A DNA stretch of 64,000 bases from Takakia lepidozioides (GCA_030704615.1 CM060734.1:63442042-63506041); one strand, 5' to 3'. Numbered from the stretch's first letter, positions 1-11,482 are shown. The notes: generated from the letters alone by a model not told the origin. Program-made: numbers and translations.

Positions 1-88
1 GAGGAGCAGGAGCTGGACAAGTTTTTGCACTCCGACATGATTGCAGCTGGACACGCGCTGCACGAAGCAACCACGAGCGGGAGTTCAT
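1..88 (+). pseudogene. Fragment related to the ORF at 5.1-5.8 kb
   Basis: The first 88 bases align with 5481-5568 at roughly 85% identity by eye. Both read as a short peptide containing AAGHALHEATTSG in the same relative frame. The fragment then runs directly into the palindromic repeat array. I see it as a truncated duplicate of the unidentified gene at 5.1-5.8 kb; the window edge cuts its 5' side. Confidence 0.5.
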
Positions 89-97
89 GCTCGAACC

Positions 98-500
98 GAC
101 AGCCAAGGAGTCGCTGGTAGCACCCCACACATGAAAAAAAAAACAAAAAAAAAACACATATCGCTCCTTAGGGGGCGCTGTTAAACAGCGTCGGGTAATT
201 AGCGTAGGGACATGTACCGACCCCCAGGCCGAGGCGCTGATAGCACCCCAAAAATATTTTGCAAAAATACTCACAGCGACCCCCCATGGGTCGCTGTTAA
301 GCAGCGTCAGGGTAATGTTAGGAAGTTGAAGCGACCCCCAAGAAGGTGCTGATAACACCCCCCAAAATATGGACAAAAAAGTCTGACAACGACGGCCTAA
401 GGGTCGCTATCAACAGCATCGGGTTATTGTTTAGGGACTTGACGCGACCTCAGGGAAGGTGCTGATAGTAGTAGCGACCCCCAGGGAGTCACTAATATAA
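98..500. repeat. Degenerate tandem array with palindromic units
   Basis: Units of roughly 100 bases recur. Each combines GCGACCCCCAGGGAGTCGCTG-like text (given here only as a consensus), a TAGCACCCC stretch and a near-palindrome such as CGCTGTTAAACAGCG. Copies diverge by substitutions and small indels. A related array lies at 1600-1906. No coding potential is seen. It may be satellite DNA or part of a foldback element. Confidence 0.6.
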
Positions 501-816
501 CCATTTCTGATTAAATAGAATTTTAATGATTTTTAAATAAATATTATGATTTAGAATACCTAGGATTGCGGATTTGAGGGGCGTAATGATTTTATTTTTG
601 GCTCTATTTTGTTCTTTGAATTCAGACTTTGGACTACTACACCCGTGCAAAATATTGGACCCCAAAAAAATGTATATATATATTCTTGGGTCACTATTGC
701 AGAACTCTCTATAAAGAGTGCATGAAGTTGAAGAGAACTTAATCTTGGAGTGCAAATGAGGGAAGAAAATATGGTTTTGGGTCCAAATGATTTTTTTTTG
801 CTGCGAAATTTTGCAC
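501..816. other. No gene seen
   Basis: AT-rich sequence between repeat arrays. Only short open frames occur and none looks like a conserved protein. Confidence 0.5.
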
Positions 817-890
817 ACACATTGCACACGCTGTCATTAAGCATATGGATAGAGAATGGAACTAAAAAAAAATCATGTGCAGGCGAAACA
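817..890 (+). repeat. 75-bp dispersed repeat, copy A
   Basis: The block around GCTGTCATTAAGCATATGG, followed by GACAATGGAAT-like text and a run of A before TCATGTG, is repeated at 1473-1549 in the same orientation. Divergence is low to moderate. Together with the two palindromic arrays this suggests a duplicated segment of about 660 bases. Confidence 0.6.
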
Positions 891-1472
891 CAGTTTTCCG
901 TCTGTACGACACGTAGTTGCGTTCATCACTTGAATGAGTATGCTTGTTTGCTTCTCACCAACCCTGAATGCAATATTGACGGGTACCTTAAATGATCTGA
1001 ATGGAAACCCCTACCTTGAGCATTATGCCTGATTTGTGGAGGGCTATCTCTGCCCCCCCAACAATCCCTGAAAATAGCAATAGCACCTTCATGACATTTG
1101 CGTTGGGTTGTCATAGCACTGAGAATTGAAATGCAATTGTGTATACAGAGAAGATATTCCCCAACGCTGCAAACTGTGCACTAGAATTGAAGTTTGCTTG
1201 CGGGTGATCCCTATCAAACCCCAAACATGTCTGATCATAGAGACATATTAAAATGATACAATATTGGTTCAATGGACGACTTCTGATGGACAATAGGTGT
1301 GCTACCACAAATATAGGAATAAACTGCTTTATACACATGCAGTGGGTATCTGAAAATTTGGATGGCCTGACATGTACCTCAATCTCGTTCTCGGAAATGG
1401 GTGTAGGAATCTTGGGAGTTGTTCACACCAAATTCCACCTTCTGCACCATTTCATGACCCAGAACTCAGGGC

Positions 1473-1549
1473 ACGTACATTGTAGACGCTGTCATTAAGC
1501 ATATGGCTTGACAATGGAATTAAAAAAAAATCATGTGTAGTCGACCAGA
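1473..1549 (+). repeat. 75-bp dispersed repeat, copy B
   Basis: Second direct copy of the block at 817-890, sharing GCTGTCATTAAGCATATGG and the downstream A run. It lies just before the second palindromic array. Confidence 0.6.
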
Positions 1550-1599
1550 TCCGACACCCTACACATCGTTGCCAAACACCGTGGGGTTATCTTGAAACC

Positions 1600-1906
1600 C
1601 AAATAAAACTGGCAGCGACCGCCCGGGCGTCGATGGCACTACCCCAGGAAACATGGCGAAAGAAAAAAACACCTACGACCCCCTCGTGGTCATTGTTAAA
1701 CACCCCCAATAAAATATTTGGGAACTACAACCGACGCTGGTAGCACCCCGCACAAATATTGAAAAAATAAAAATAAAAACAAAACAACAACAGCAAGCGA
1801 CTTCCAAGGGAACGCTGTTAAATAGCGTTGGGTTAGCGTAGGGACATGTACCGACCCCCAGGGAGGCATTGATAGCACCCCAAAAATATTTTACAAAAAA
1901 ACTCAC
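1600..1906. repeat. Second palindromic tandem array
   Basis: Related to the array at 98-500. The stretch from about 1795 to 1900 (AACGCTGTTAAATAGCGTTG, then GTAGGGACATGTACCGACCC) closely matches 165-290. Units again carry short self-complementary cores. Confidence 0.6.
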
Positions 1907-2105
1907 ACCGAACGAGCATCAAGAAGAAATATTCACATCAATCGGATAATAAAATGTATACAAAGTGCATCATGAGAATATCTACAATGCCCTTCTACGC
2001 GATCCCGGTCTCAAAGCAACCCTAATTCTGTCACACACATCCTACTCATGCTGTATTTGGAGGTCCCAAGCATCTCGCGAGAACTCGTAGGATGCAAATA
2101 GCTCG

Positions 2106-2289
2106 GTGCCAGCCCTAATAGTCGTACTAGCACATGTCATCACAAACATGTGCATCCCCTCACAGTATGGGGATAAATGGAGGCTGGTGAAATTGGAGTG
2201 CAAGTACTTCAAAACCATATTGACTAACCCAAAAGACGTCTATCACTATGACATACAACAATTTGCAACTGTTCTTGTCATATTGGCAA
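2106..2289 (+). pseudogene. Small coding remnant next to the solo LTR
   Basis: A short open frame contains KYFKTILTNPKDVYHYDIQQF-like text. A diverged relative, with NYFGTKLINQDDV and HDIQQF, lies at about 24524-24600, also on the plus strand and also abutting an LTR-like unit. The two share about 75% of bases over 65 bp, mostly at third-position-type differences, which suggests a once-coding origin. I do not recognise the family; it is probably a transposon protein tail. Confidence 0.4.
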
Positions 2290-2640
2290 TGTCAAGTTAA
2301 ATAAACACAGTGTAAAACTAACTAGAATAAAGCTAGTTATTTGTATTTAACACTTGGATTTAGTTCAAGTGTTAAGTCAGGTGTCAAGTTTAGTTTGACA
2401 CCTGAACCGTCTTATCTTCACGAGAGCGTCAGTCGTGCGGCTCATCTCTCTCGAGTTGAGCCTGCACGACCGAGCTCCTTCACCGTTCAGAATCTGAGTG
2501 TGCTTATGAAGGGAGGATAGGTTGTTGTGGGGTGGAGTCCCCATAGCTTGGGGTGCCCCTGGCTCGACTATTATGTTAAAGAGTGATGGTGTTGGTTTTC
2601 ATGTTTCTTGTGTCAACAGTGTGTTCTTAGTTTCCTATCA
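2290..2640 (+). mobile_element. 351-bp LTR-like unit, copy A
   Basis: This unit starts TGTCAAGTTAAATAAACACA and ends TTCTTAGTTTCCTATCA, so it has TG...CA ends. An inverse copy at 24680-25030 has the same length and differs at only about seven positions by eye. It holds four hairpins in series: AACTAG/CTAGTT, TTAACACTTG/CAAGTGTTAA, CAGGTGTCAA/TTGACACCTG, and TCGTGCGGCTCA/TGAGCC-TGCACGA with one bulge. No clear 5-bp target duplication flanks it. A solo LTR is the best reading; a non-autonomous element is possible. Confidence 0.6.
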
Positions 2641-3519
2641 CTCGAGAGAGATGACCTCTTACCTATGAGTGCAAGGTAGGAGTTGAGGGTTAGCACTTGT
2701 ATGATTACATGTGTGTAAGTAATGCTTAGTTTGAGAAGCTTAAAAATAAAAATAAAAAAATAAAACATGCAGGTTTCGATCATCGTTGGCTTCTGGGTAT
2801 ATAGATGGTCCATGGAGGCAGGCTGCATGGCAAGCAGGGGCAAAGAACTGGTCTCGTTCTACTGGTTGAGGATAGCGTTGGTTCTGGCATGAGGCCGCCG
2901 GGGCAGGATGGAGCTATACTGCGGGGAAGCAGCCTTCGTTTTGGTCAGTGAGGAGACATCATGGTGTAGCAGCGATTGGCCGTTCAGAAACTGACCAAGT
3001 GCGAGACTTAAAGGGGTACCTATAATCGAGCAGATGAGTAGAACTTCCGTGCCTGGAGATGGCCGGGCTGCTCGCCTTAGTTCGATGTGCACTGACCAGA
3101 AGCGGTCAGTGAGGTCGTGTGCAGGGTAACTGCAAGTGCCTCTTACCTTGTCATGCTCATCGTCACACCCACACAAACGCAGGGAAGAAATGAGGTGGAA
3201 GCAGACGTGTATGTGTCAAACTTGGACTGCTTCCTGGGTTGGGGGATGTTGTCTGCGTTCGTGAGTTGTAGATAATGGGTTGCAAGGTAGAGCAATGTTG
3301 AGAGATTGGACAAGTCCGGTTCCCATGCTCTGAGTGTCGTGAGCAGTCCCGCACCTGCCCTGCCTCCTGGGTGCCAACACTTTTTGTTTTGTAAGATGAA
3401 GCTGACGAGTGGTGCAGGGTACAGAAAGACTTGGAGATTGAACATGTGACCGTAGCACTTCTCCGAGCCTCGGTGAGGCGCAGCAGCCGTGAAGGAAGAA
3501 ATGGGAAAGAGTGACGTAT
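2641..3519. other. No gene established
   Basis: Several overlapping minus-strand open frames occur but none shows a recognisable motif or consistent splicing. Part of it may be 3' sequence of the minus-strand coding region that begins upstream at 4470. Confidence 0.4.
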
Positions 3520-3526
3520 TGTGCAG

Positions 3527-4470
3527 TCAGGAAAGGCAGCGGAAGAGCAGAATCTGATTGATTTTCTGAGGCTCCTCTGTAGGCAAAGCACATCTTTCCA
3601 CTGAAGTTGGGCTGTAGCTTTTCTTGACGCATGTCGGCACATTGGCAGCTGTCACAGTGACTATATCTTCTTTCTTAGCCTGATCAGAGTCTGGCAGTTT
3701 CTCTAGCATGTCTGGCTTTTGCTGCAATTGAACCGTACCAGGAGCAGGAACTCCAAGAGCTTCGAATGTGATTGGTAATGTTGAGGGGCTGTGGAATGAG
3801 CAAGAGATAGGAATACCAAGGACCTTGGTGTATTCTGCTGCCTGGTGGTGTCCTGCAGTGCAGCCATTCGTCCATTCATTGAATGCTGGAGGATGAGCAA
3901 ACATGTGAAGTAGCTTTGTAACTTGTGAACCTGCCAGAGGAGGGAGCAAGGCCATCAAGAATTGAAGGGATGACTTGCGCTGACTAGAAGCTAGGGTTTG
4001 CAAGAGAGCAAACTGCTGCTGCGAAAGATGGACAGAGCAGAACTGTGAATAGGCTCGCTGGCGGATGGTTTGCTGAGGGGAGCGCCATAACTTAATGACT
4101 CTGGCTTCTGGAGAAGCGCCGGAAGAAGCAACATACGTGGTCTTGGGAAATGATCAATGCACTGGTCTGATCCAGAAATTTCCCTTCTTGCCTTATCGAC
4201 ATCAGTTCTGCCCAATAACCAAGCGAGTGTAGTTGTGGCACTTTGAGCGTCAATTGAAAGGCTTGTAAGCTGGAATCTGATGCGGCTTGAAGAATCTGAC
4301 CGTGGAGGAATCAGATAAAAGGGAGCAGGGAAGGATGACAATTTAGGCATTAATGTGGTGTCATCTGAAACTGCCGGTCCCTTGAAGACAGAAGGGGCCC
4401 AGCTCACTACACGACCTGCTCGGTCTATGTGAACAATCCAGAACTTGAGGGCAGCGTGTGCCAACTCCAT
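3527..4470 (-). CDS. Unidentified protein-coding region (exon or gene remnant)
   Basis: Two minus-strand frames give protein-like sequence. 4470 to about 4110 reads MELAHAALKFWIVHIDRAG and on. A frame change near 4110 leads into a stretch rich in Gln and hydrophobic residues that runs to 3527 (ALLQTLASSQRKSSLQFLMA, then LPPLAGSQVTKLLHMFAHPP). Composition and the absence of stops over about 450 bases in the second frame argue that it was coding. I do not recognise the family. The frame change could be an intron, an indel in a pseudogene or a sequencing error. No start is assigned with confidence. Confidence 0.4.
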
Positions 4471-5131
4471 GTAAAGGGCTTACACAATCAGTGATAGCAG
4501 ATCTGTTGCTGCCACCTTGAAAAATCAGCACGCATGAAGGGCTGTAAGCGTTCTTGATCAAAGCTAGTTAGCTCTGGTGCTTTCCGGGGTTGCATTGTAA
4601 GTGCTCTTGCTTTTGTTGGGAATATTGGTGCAAAGGATTAAGGCTCGGCATAGCTACGGACCTCGACTGGAGGAGAGCAGGTCACTGGGAACCAAGAGCT
4701 GTGGGGGTGCATTTGTAAACACAACTGAAATCCTGGGAATTATAGGTCACGCTGCAAGGGAGTCTGTGGTGAGAACTACATGAACACGTTTGGAACCTCT
4801 TAGGATAACGTGGGAACAGCTTTCAATGGCGAGAACGTTTTGGTGTTTAAAATAATTAAAAACAAAACAAAAAACAAAAAACCCCTTTTGATCTAATTTA
4901 AATGATTTAGAGCCTAATTGGTCATATCTTTGTCATATGAGCTCCGTTTGACACAGTTTTTGAGGAGATAGCTGCAGAAAGGGGAAATCTACCTATGGTT
5001 TTAGTTTTTTGGACTCTGCTTAAAATCTATGGAATTTTTAGAGTGTGAGTGTGCCATGAAAGATCCACAATTCTGTTTCTAGAACCTGTTCTGGTCTATA
5101 TGAGAGACAAATCTGTGGATGTCCTCCTTGT
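4471..5131. other. No gene seen
   Basis: AT-rich spacer with only short open frames. It may contain the 5' regions of the genes on either side, which diverge. Confidence 0.4.
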
Positions 5132-5827
5132 ATGGCTGGGGGAAATGAGGATGTAATTGAAGGGCAGGTCTCTTCTCTTAGCCTGTGCACACAAGGGGAC
5201 AAGATTTATGTTTCCCAAGGGGCTCAGATTGATTTGAATGGAGAGCAGTTGGGCGAGTTGATTGCATACTGGGAGTCAGGCATTAGCAGTAGACAACAAA
5301 CTGCCGTAGTTGGCGTTGAGGGCCTCAATATCGCTTTGGACAGTCAGAACTCTGTTGGAGCCAGCAGTTCTGCAGCTGTAAGTGAAATACCAAAGTGGGT
5401 GAAAGCTAGGCTTGGAACACAGCCAAAGTCAGCCCCGGGGACCAATGTGTTCAGCCACAAGGCCGTGGTGTACTGGAGCAGAGGAGCAGGAGCTACACAA
5501 GTTTGTGCAATCAGACATGGTTGCAGCCGGACACGCTCTACACGAGGCAACCACGAGCGGGGGTTCATTAGCAATGAAAAGTTTGTGCTGCTTGAAGGAG
5601 ATGCAGTCATTCGCAATGAGGACACCCGCAACCGTCTCAAAGCTTTCGAGTTGAGAGACTGTCAGACCCTACCTTTATTTTCTTTAGTGTTCAGTGAGCG
5701 GGAGATATGGGAGTATTACTTTGTCTCTACCTGGCAAAAAGAGGAGGAGGGTTGGTTAGAGCGAGCTACTGTAGTTTGGGACAAGGTTAGTGGCAGGTTT
5801 CTAGACATAGATATACCTCCTGGGTAG
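5132..5827 (+). CDS. Unidentified 231-codon ORF
   Basis: The open frame starts MAGGNEDVIEGQ and ends GRFLDIDIPPG. The last third is acidic and aromatic (EIWEYYFVSTWQKEEEGWLE). Between about 5480 and 5580 the alternative frame (AAGHALHEATTSGGS) matches the fragment at 1-88, whereas the annotated frame there becomes Arg/Cys-rich and implausible. So two nearby indels probably shift the frame out and back, giving an intact-looking ORF with a scrambled middle. No signal peptide or membrane segment is evident. Function unknown; it may be a repeated gene family or transposon passenger. Confidence 0.4.
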   Translation: MAGGNEDVIEGQVSSLSLCTQGDKIYVSQGAQIDLNGEQLGELIAYWESGISSRQQTAVVGVEGLNIALDSQNSVGASSSAAVSEIPKWVKARLGTQPKSAPGTNVFSHKAVVYWSRGAGATQVCAIRHGCSRTRSTRGNHERGFISNEKFVLLEGDAVIRNEDTRNRLKAFELRDCQTLPLFSLVFSEREIWEYYFVSTWQKEEEGWLERATVVWDKVSGRFLDIDIPPG

Positions 5828-8800
5828 AAGCATGGTACGGGCCATCCAAAAGCGGCAACTTGCAGTCCATAAAAAATGGACATATGAAGTAGAAAACGTA
5901 GCACGCGGGAACGAAGTCGGAAAAAGTTGAATTTATTGTAGCCGTTGATTGTTTTTGTACATCAAGTTATTACCGTCGATTGGAGGTCGCCTTCATCGGG
6001 GGGTGGCTGGAAGATGGCTGGTCGTGTTGGGCTAGACTGAAGCGCGGGGACGACGAGCTGCCATGTATGACGCGCGATGCGCAACTAGAAGCTAGCTAGG
6101 ACGTACGAGTTGATTGGGATTGGGAATGTGAAGAGATTGGGAAGAGATTGGGAATGTTTGATCACAAAAGTTTGCTTACCATTTTGTAAGATTTTTAGGG
6201 TTTAGCTTGTGATTGTTTCATCAACTCTACGCATGCGTGAAGTTCATTTCCATTTCTGTGTTTCTATGGGCGCGCTTGGGTGGTGGTAGCAGAGGAAGCG
6301 GGCGATGCGAGCAGAGCTCATAAAGTGCAACATTGTGTGTTGCTGCCATAGCAGCAGAGGCACGAGGGTAGAGGAGTAGAGGAGGAGCTTGGGCGGGGGT
6401 GCTCGGGTGTGCCATCGCTGGAAAAGCACTTCATTGTTGCCTGACTCTACCCTTGGTAAGTTTCGTTCAAGTTCGTGGCCAGTCGATTTGGTGTGCGGCA
6501 TATCTGGAATTAGGTTCCTACAAGCATGAATGTTTCTGTCGTAGCGCCTGGAAAGAGATGGCAGATTGCCATCCAAATGATGATCATGACTAGTAACTTT
6601 CCACTTGAACTCTACAAGTACGAGCCACCGCTGCGATCTTTCACGCCTGATTCTATACTTCTTGCATTGTGCATTTGAACACAGGTGGTTAATTGCCTTT
6701 CTTGAATCTTGACAGTGATGCCTGTTTTGTTTATCATTCTCTATGGTGTGTTCTTTGTTGGGTTGGTATTTCTCCATTTTTTTCCCTGCCCAGAGAAGGA
6801 TATACTTACGTCTTGTTAGTGTCTAGTTGAGCTAATTTTTGGAGCTACATGCTAGCAATTCATGTTGTAAAACCCTACAAATTTAGGCTGCACAGTCATT
6901 CATACATGACAGTTTGTATGTGACCATTACGGTGAGGGTACCTGCACGATGATTGATCACAAAAGCCTGCTTACTATTACCTTTGTGAGGGGCTCACTCC
7001 AGTAGTTGGAGCTACCTTGATATAAACAATTGGTTGCATCAATCTGTTGTGTCTAAGCTACCTAGCAATTAGACCCCAACAGGGCCAGGGCCTTAGGCTC
7101 AGAATCGATACTTTGAAAGTTAGTGAACAGAGGTGCAAGCACTATACGGTCCTGAAGAGGGTGGCTCTCTGATGAGAATACCCGGGACATTGTTTTAGAA
7201 AATGGGTATTGCCTTCAGCGCGCCCACACATCGAGCATTGACAATCTCCCTTTCCTGTCTGCATGTGTTATTTGTTCAAGAATTGACCCCCCGCCCTGGG
7301 GTTAAATTGTAGTTTAATGCTGAGGATAGGTAGGCCTTTCAGCCTAAGGTTCACCCATGTCACAAACTGGAAACAAGTTCAGGGATGTTTATTCCTAACT
7401 TGTTTTTGTTCAAGCATTATTCATGCTTCGGACGTGGCTTTAGACACTTCAGCCTCCAAGTGAGCTTCATCCAGCAGGGTCAGTTCTTCCTGCCCAAACT
7501 TCAGGTACTTGAAACATCTCCTCTACATTTTTCTGCCATGACTTCAAACTGTTTAACAGGACGGTCTTGCTTCCAAGAAATAGAGTCTTTCATCTTAGGG
7601 TATCTGGTATTAGGCACTGAAAGCTGAATGGATTTTAAAGTTTTAGGCATGGTGGGAGTTGCTCTCTCACACGGCAATGCCTACTCCAAGGTAGGCCAAC
7701 ATGGTCGTTGTAACTTCAGTATTAATCCGTCTGCAGTGGAAACATTTGAGTGAGAATATCCAAAGTTTGTATTTAGTTGTTTGACCTGTTTTGTGTATGT
7801 TCATCATAGTTACAACTGGAGGAGAACTCCACAGCAAGATATGTGCTGGAAGGGAGCACACAATTGTGGCATTTAATGATCGTGGGGAGGGATGAGGGGA
7901 TCTGGCCTAATCTGGCCTACCATGCAGACTTGTGAACTGTTGTTGCTGGCTGGTTTCAAGTGAGACTGCATGCCCTTTTTTGTCAAGTTGCATTTGTATA
8001 TGGCTTGTACCAAATGTGGTCGTTGTTATAAAAGGGACGATATCAGCGAGGTAGGGGAAGAGTAGCAGATGTAGCATAGGTAGCTGAATGTAAAGTTTGT
8101 CACACTGGTAGTGGGTACCAAGTCCAGTCTATTCAAACAAGTGAACAGACCCCTGAGTTTGTGTCACTTATCTTTGTTGTTATGACTTCAAACTACTCTC
8201 CAACGAGCTACCCTTTTTGTGTTATAGTGAGGGGGGCAAGTGGATCCCATTTTTGGAGACCTGGACAATAACCTATTTTCTAGTGTGCAGAAGAAGGGCC
8301 CAACAGTGTGATTGTTGATTGCCAAGGAATTTTGAGTGTCTGTGTTGAAAATGTTAGGTTTCTCTTGCTGCCATGTTAGTCCTTGAAGAATTTACATTTT
8401 ACTATCCTCTGATTCCATCTGCTTGCCTGCATATGTTGTCACATTTGTGGGGCTACTATTCAACAAGTTTCAGCTGTTTGTGCAGCTGATTTGCGGGATG
8501 GCAGGTGGCCTGCGGCTCTCCCTCACGCTACCTCCCACCACATCTTGCAAAAGCATTACAGGTGTGGCACCCCCTTAGCTTTTGTGCAATCTGGTGTTCC
8601 CTACTCATATTTTCACTTTTATTGCGTACCTCATAGCCTATGTGGGGTAGAGGGGTAGCACGTGACAACCCAGCTCATCCTTGCGTACCTAATTACCTAA
8701 ACTGAACCATGACGCTAGATTGAAGGAACTTGTCCCTTCTGTCAATCATTGGTTGGGATCGAAGAGGAATATGGCAATGCATATCATCAATATGTGAATG

Positions 8801-8984
8801 TTGATTCTCTGAAACTTCACCATGTGGGGGAATATAGAATTTGAAAACGTGTGGAAAGCAGGTTTGTCATCTATGTGGATCACTTGCACTTCTTGAAGGG
8901 GTAACTTGCGTTAACCAGAGACGATCCAGACTTGGCCTCTGATTGAAAAGGTAATTTCATGTCAGAATTAGGTAGTATGGTTGT
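5828..8984. other. Gene-poor region
   Basis: More than 3 kb with only short, overlapping frames and no conserved motif that I can recognise. A dispersed repeat lies at 6976-7034. Confidence 0.45.
6976..7034 (+). repeat. Dispersed repeat shared with ZOP1 intron 2
   Basis: The segment with TTTGTGAGGGGCTCACTCCA followed by GATATAAACAATT recurs at 53222-53281 in the same orientation. This suggests a fragment of a dispersed transposon. Confidence 0.6.
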
Positions 8985-9061
8985 CATGAAGCTGGAAATG
9001 TCAGTAGGGTTTAGGGTTTGTTGGTTTGTTGGTTCTCATGAAGCTGGAAATGTCAGTAGGG
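8985..9061 (+). repeat. 26-bp direct repeat pair
   Basis: TCATGAAGCTGGAAATGTCA followed by GTAGGG occurs twice, about 50 bases apart, immediately upstream of the ORF at 9141. It could be a local duplication or part of a promoter or transposon end. Confidence 0.6.
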
Positions 9062-9140
9062 TGTTGGTTTGTAGCTCCATCCTTGCCCCCTCATGTTGCT
9101 GTCTCCGTACATAACCAACCTGGAGTTGTAAAAAACTAGT

Positions 9141-10801
9141 TTGGGGTTGGGAGTATGTAGGGCACTCAAGAAGCGGTTCAAAACAATGGTGCAGTCGGGG
9201 AGTAAGTTACAAAATTCACCTACGAATGGGAAGAGTTCCAATGCAGCATCTGAAGATACTATGGGCGAAAGAGGGGGGCACAAATCAGCAGATTACTTCA
9301 GGGATGTCCTCAAGCTGAATGCGACAGGCAAGAATCCCAAACAACTTCTCTTAGACAAAGACATCACCAAAGAACAATGTGCAAAGTTGTTTGGACAACC
9401 TGCAAACAAGAATGGCTACTTTTACATGGGTTGTACTGACAAGAGTATGATTCCCAAAATCGAGGACCTATGGAGTAAGGTTCATGGGTATGATTGTAAG
9501 CCAACCGGTGGTATCATTGCAAACTTGATGGCAAGGGGCATTGTCTATGAAAAAAGGACTGGACAAAAACTCAATTGGGCAGCATACGCGGCATGGACAG
9601 CTAAGCAACAAGAAAGAATGAAGGAGCATCGAGAAGCAAAGGACCCTGGCAGCACAGACAGTAAGCCAAAGCTAGGAGTTTGTGAATTGAAAGACAGGCT
9701 ACGCAAAACCCCAGGTAGAGGCAAAGAAGGACTGAAACAAACGCCTGAGCAAGTGATTGCAGAGATGGAAAGGAAAAAACATGAGCAAGAGTATGTGGCA
9801 ACTGCTCTAGCGAGTCTTCAGGAACTACATGATTTGAAGTATGAGGAGATGTGTGGGGCAAAGGAAGAGTTGGAGAGGTTAAAGAAAGGGAAGTTGGACT
9901 TGATGGAGAAGACGCGGACTGTTCGGGTGCAAATGGAAGACAGACAATGGTGTCTTGCAGAGTGTCGGAACAAGATTGCAGACCTAGAGGCCAAACTCAC
10001 CCACGAGGGTGCCACAATCCGAGCCGGGGAAGAGACCTTAATGCAAAAAGGGAAGAGAGTGTTGGGTTACTGAATTGTGGAAAGGGAAGACAGTCTGAGA
10101 TGCAAAGGGAACTTGACCAGAAGAAATCAATTGAAGCAGAATTTTGGCTCAATGCTGATAAGACCGAAAAAGAGTTCAATGCTTTGTGTGATGCAGGGGA
10201 CCAGGAAGACAGGGACATTAGAGTGGCAGAGAATGTGGTCGATGTTGCTGACACAGAGAGGAGTCTTATCCAAGATCAGATTGAGGCCTTGACAAATGGG
10301 GACAAAGGACTCGTCATCTATCCTATGCCTATATGTCATCCTCAAGTGATCAAAGATAGTACGTCCATCAAGGATTTCCTGAAGGTCTCTCCTTGCCCTG
10401 TTTGCCACAAAGGTTTCCACTGTTGGGACATGGTGGTGGCATCTTGTAAGCACACTTACCATCCTGCTTGTATGGCATCCCATATGAAGACGTCAAACAG
10501 GTGTAGGGACTTCAGCTGTTCAGAGATCATGCATCCTGATTGGTGTTCTAGTTTTGGGTTTAGGATTCTTGACCCAGAGGTGCAGGCACTTGCGGAAAAG
10601 CTGAGAGTGGTTGAGCTGCGCCAAAGGTGGATGTCAAAGCAACTTCACGAAGCCAGGGTTAGAAACACCCAAGTTCCAGGTAAGATTGATTGCAACATTT
10701 CCATGTTTTCTTCTTCAGAAAACTTGTGTGGTCCAAGGCTGTACCTCTTCATGTCCAATCCTCAGGACTGTAGTCCCAAGATTGGACCTTCAACCCCTTA
10801 A
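9141..10801 (+). CDS. Coiled-coil protein with C-terminal zinc-binding module (frame-disrupted)
   Basis: The first frame (9141-10073, 310 codons) holds a basic N-terminal region and a long charged helix-prone stretch rich in Glu, Lys and Gln. A second frame picks up from about 10035 and continues the charged helix to a Cys/His cluster at about 10393-10515: CPVCHKGF, then CKHTYHPAC, then further Cys residues. That resembles a RING or related cross-brace zinc finger. The switch near 10035-10073 occurs at an A/G-rich run and could be a one-base indel, a small intron or programmed shifting. The block faces the transposase at 14.5-17.9 kb and may be an accessory gene of the same element. It is not assigned to a known family. 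Confidence 0.5.
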
Positions 10802-10889
10802 ACTGACTATGAGTCTGAATGTGGGACTGCAAATGTTATTATTTGTCCTTTTAGTGGAGTGAATCCTTACTGGGGAGTCCTTATTGAGG

Positions 10890-11300
10890 AGTGTCATTCT
10901 TAACTAGAATTCTGAGTCTTCAGTCATGTGGAGTGTGAGTCCAAGTGCTGACTCATGTGGAGTATGAGTCGATGTGTTTAGTCATGGGGAGTGTGAGTCC
11001 ACTTGCTGACTAATTATTGGGAGTATGAGTCCTTAATGATTTCCACTGATTTCCAGTTTGGAATCAGAGTCCTGTGGAGGGTCAGTCCATGTGCTTAATC
11101 ATGTGGAGTGTGAGTCCAACTGCAAAATAATGGATGTGGAATGCGAGTCCTTATTGAGGAGCTTGCTTCTCAACTTGGAATCTGAGTTATGGACCAGATG
11201 GAGTGTGAGTCCTAATTAGGGAGTGTGAATCTTGCTTGTAGTCCCACCATCAGCTGCATAGAACTTGGAAGTCTAATATGGGGGACAAAAAGTCCATTAT
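10890..11300 (+). repeat. Degenerate GGAGTGTGAGTCC array
   Basis: Copies of GGAGTGTGAGTCC and GGAGTATGAGTCC recur every 30-60 bases. A different but similarly AGTCC-rich array sits in the opposing gene block at 16330-16870. The two arrays occupy comparable internal positions of the convergent blocks. Confidence 0.65.
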
Positions 11301-11482
11301 GATGGACTGTGCACTCCCCACATAATTATTGTAGTCCAACTGTTGGGACTTCGGCCAATGGTAAGGACTACAATGACTTGTCTGGACTCAAATTACAGTT
11401 AATGTTGTATTGGTAGACAGTAGGCACCAAGTGATAATTCAGCCTTCTCAAACCAGTTGTAATGGTGTAGGTGTGATAGCAG

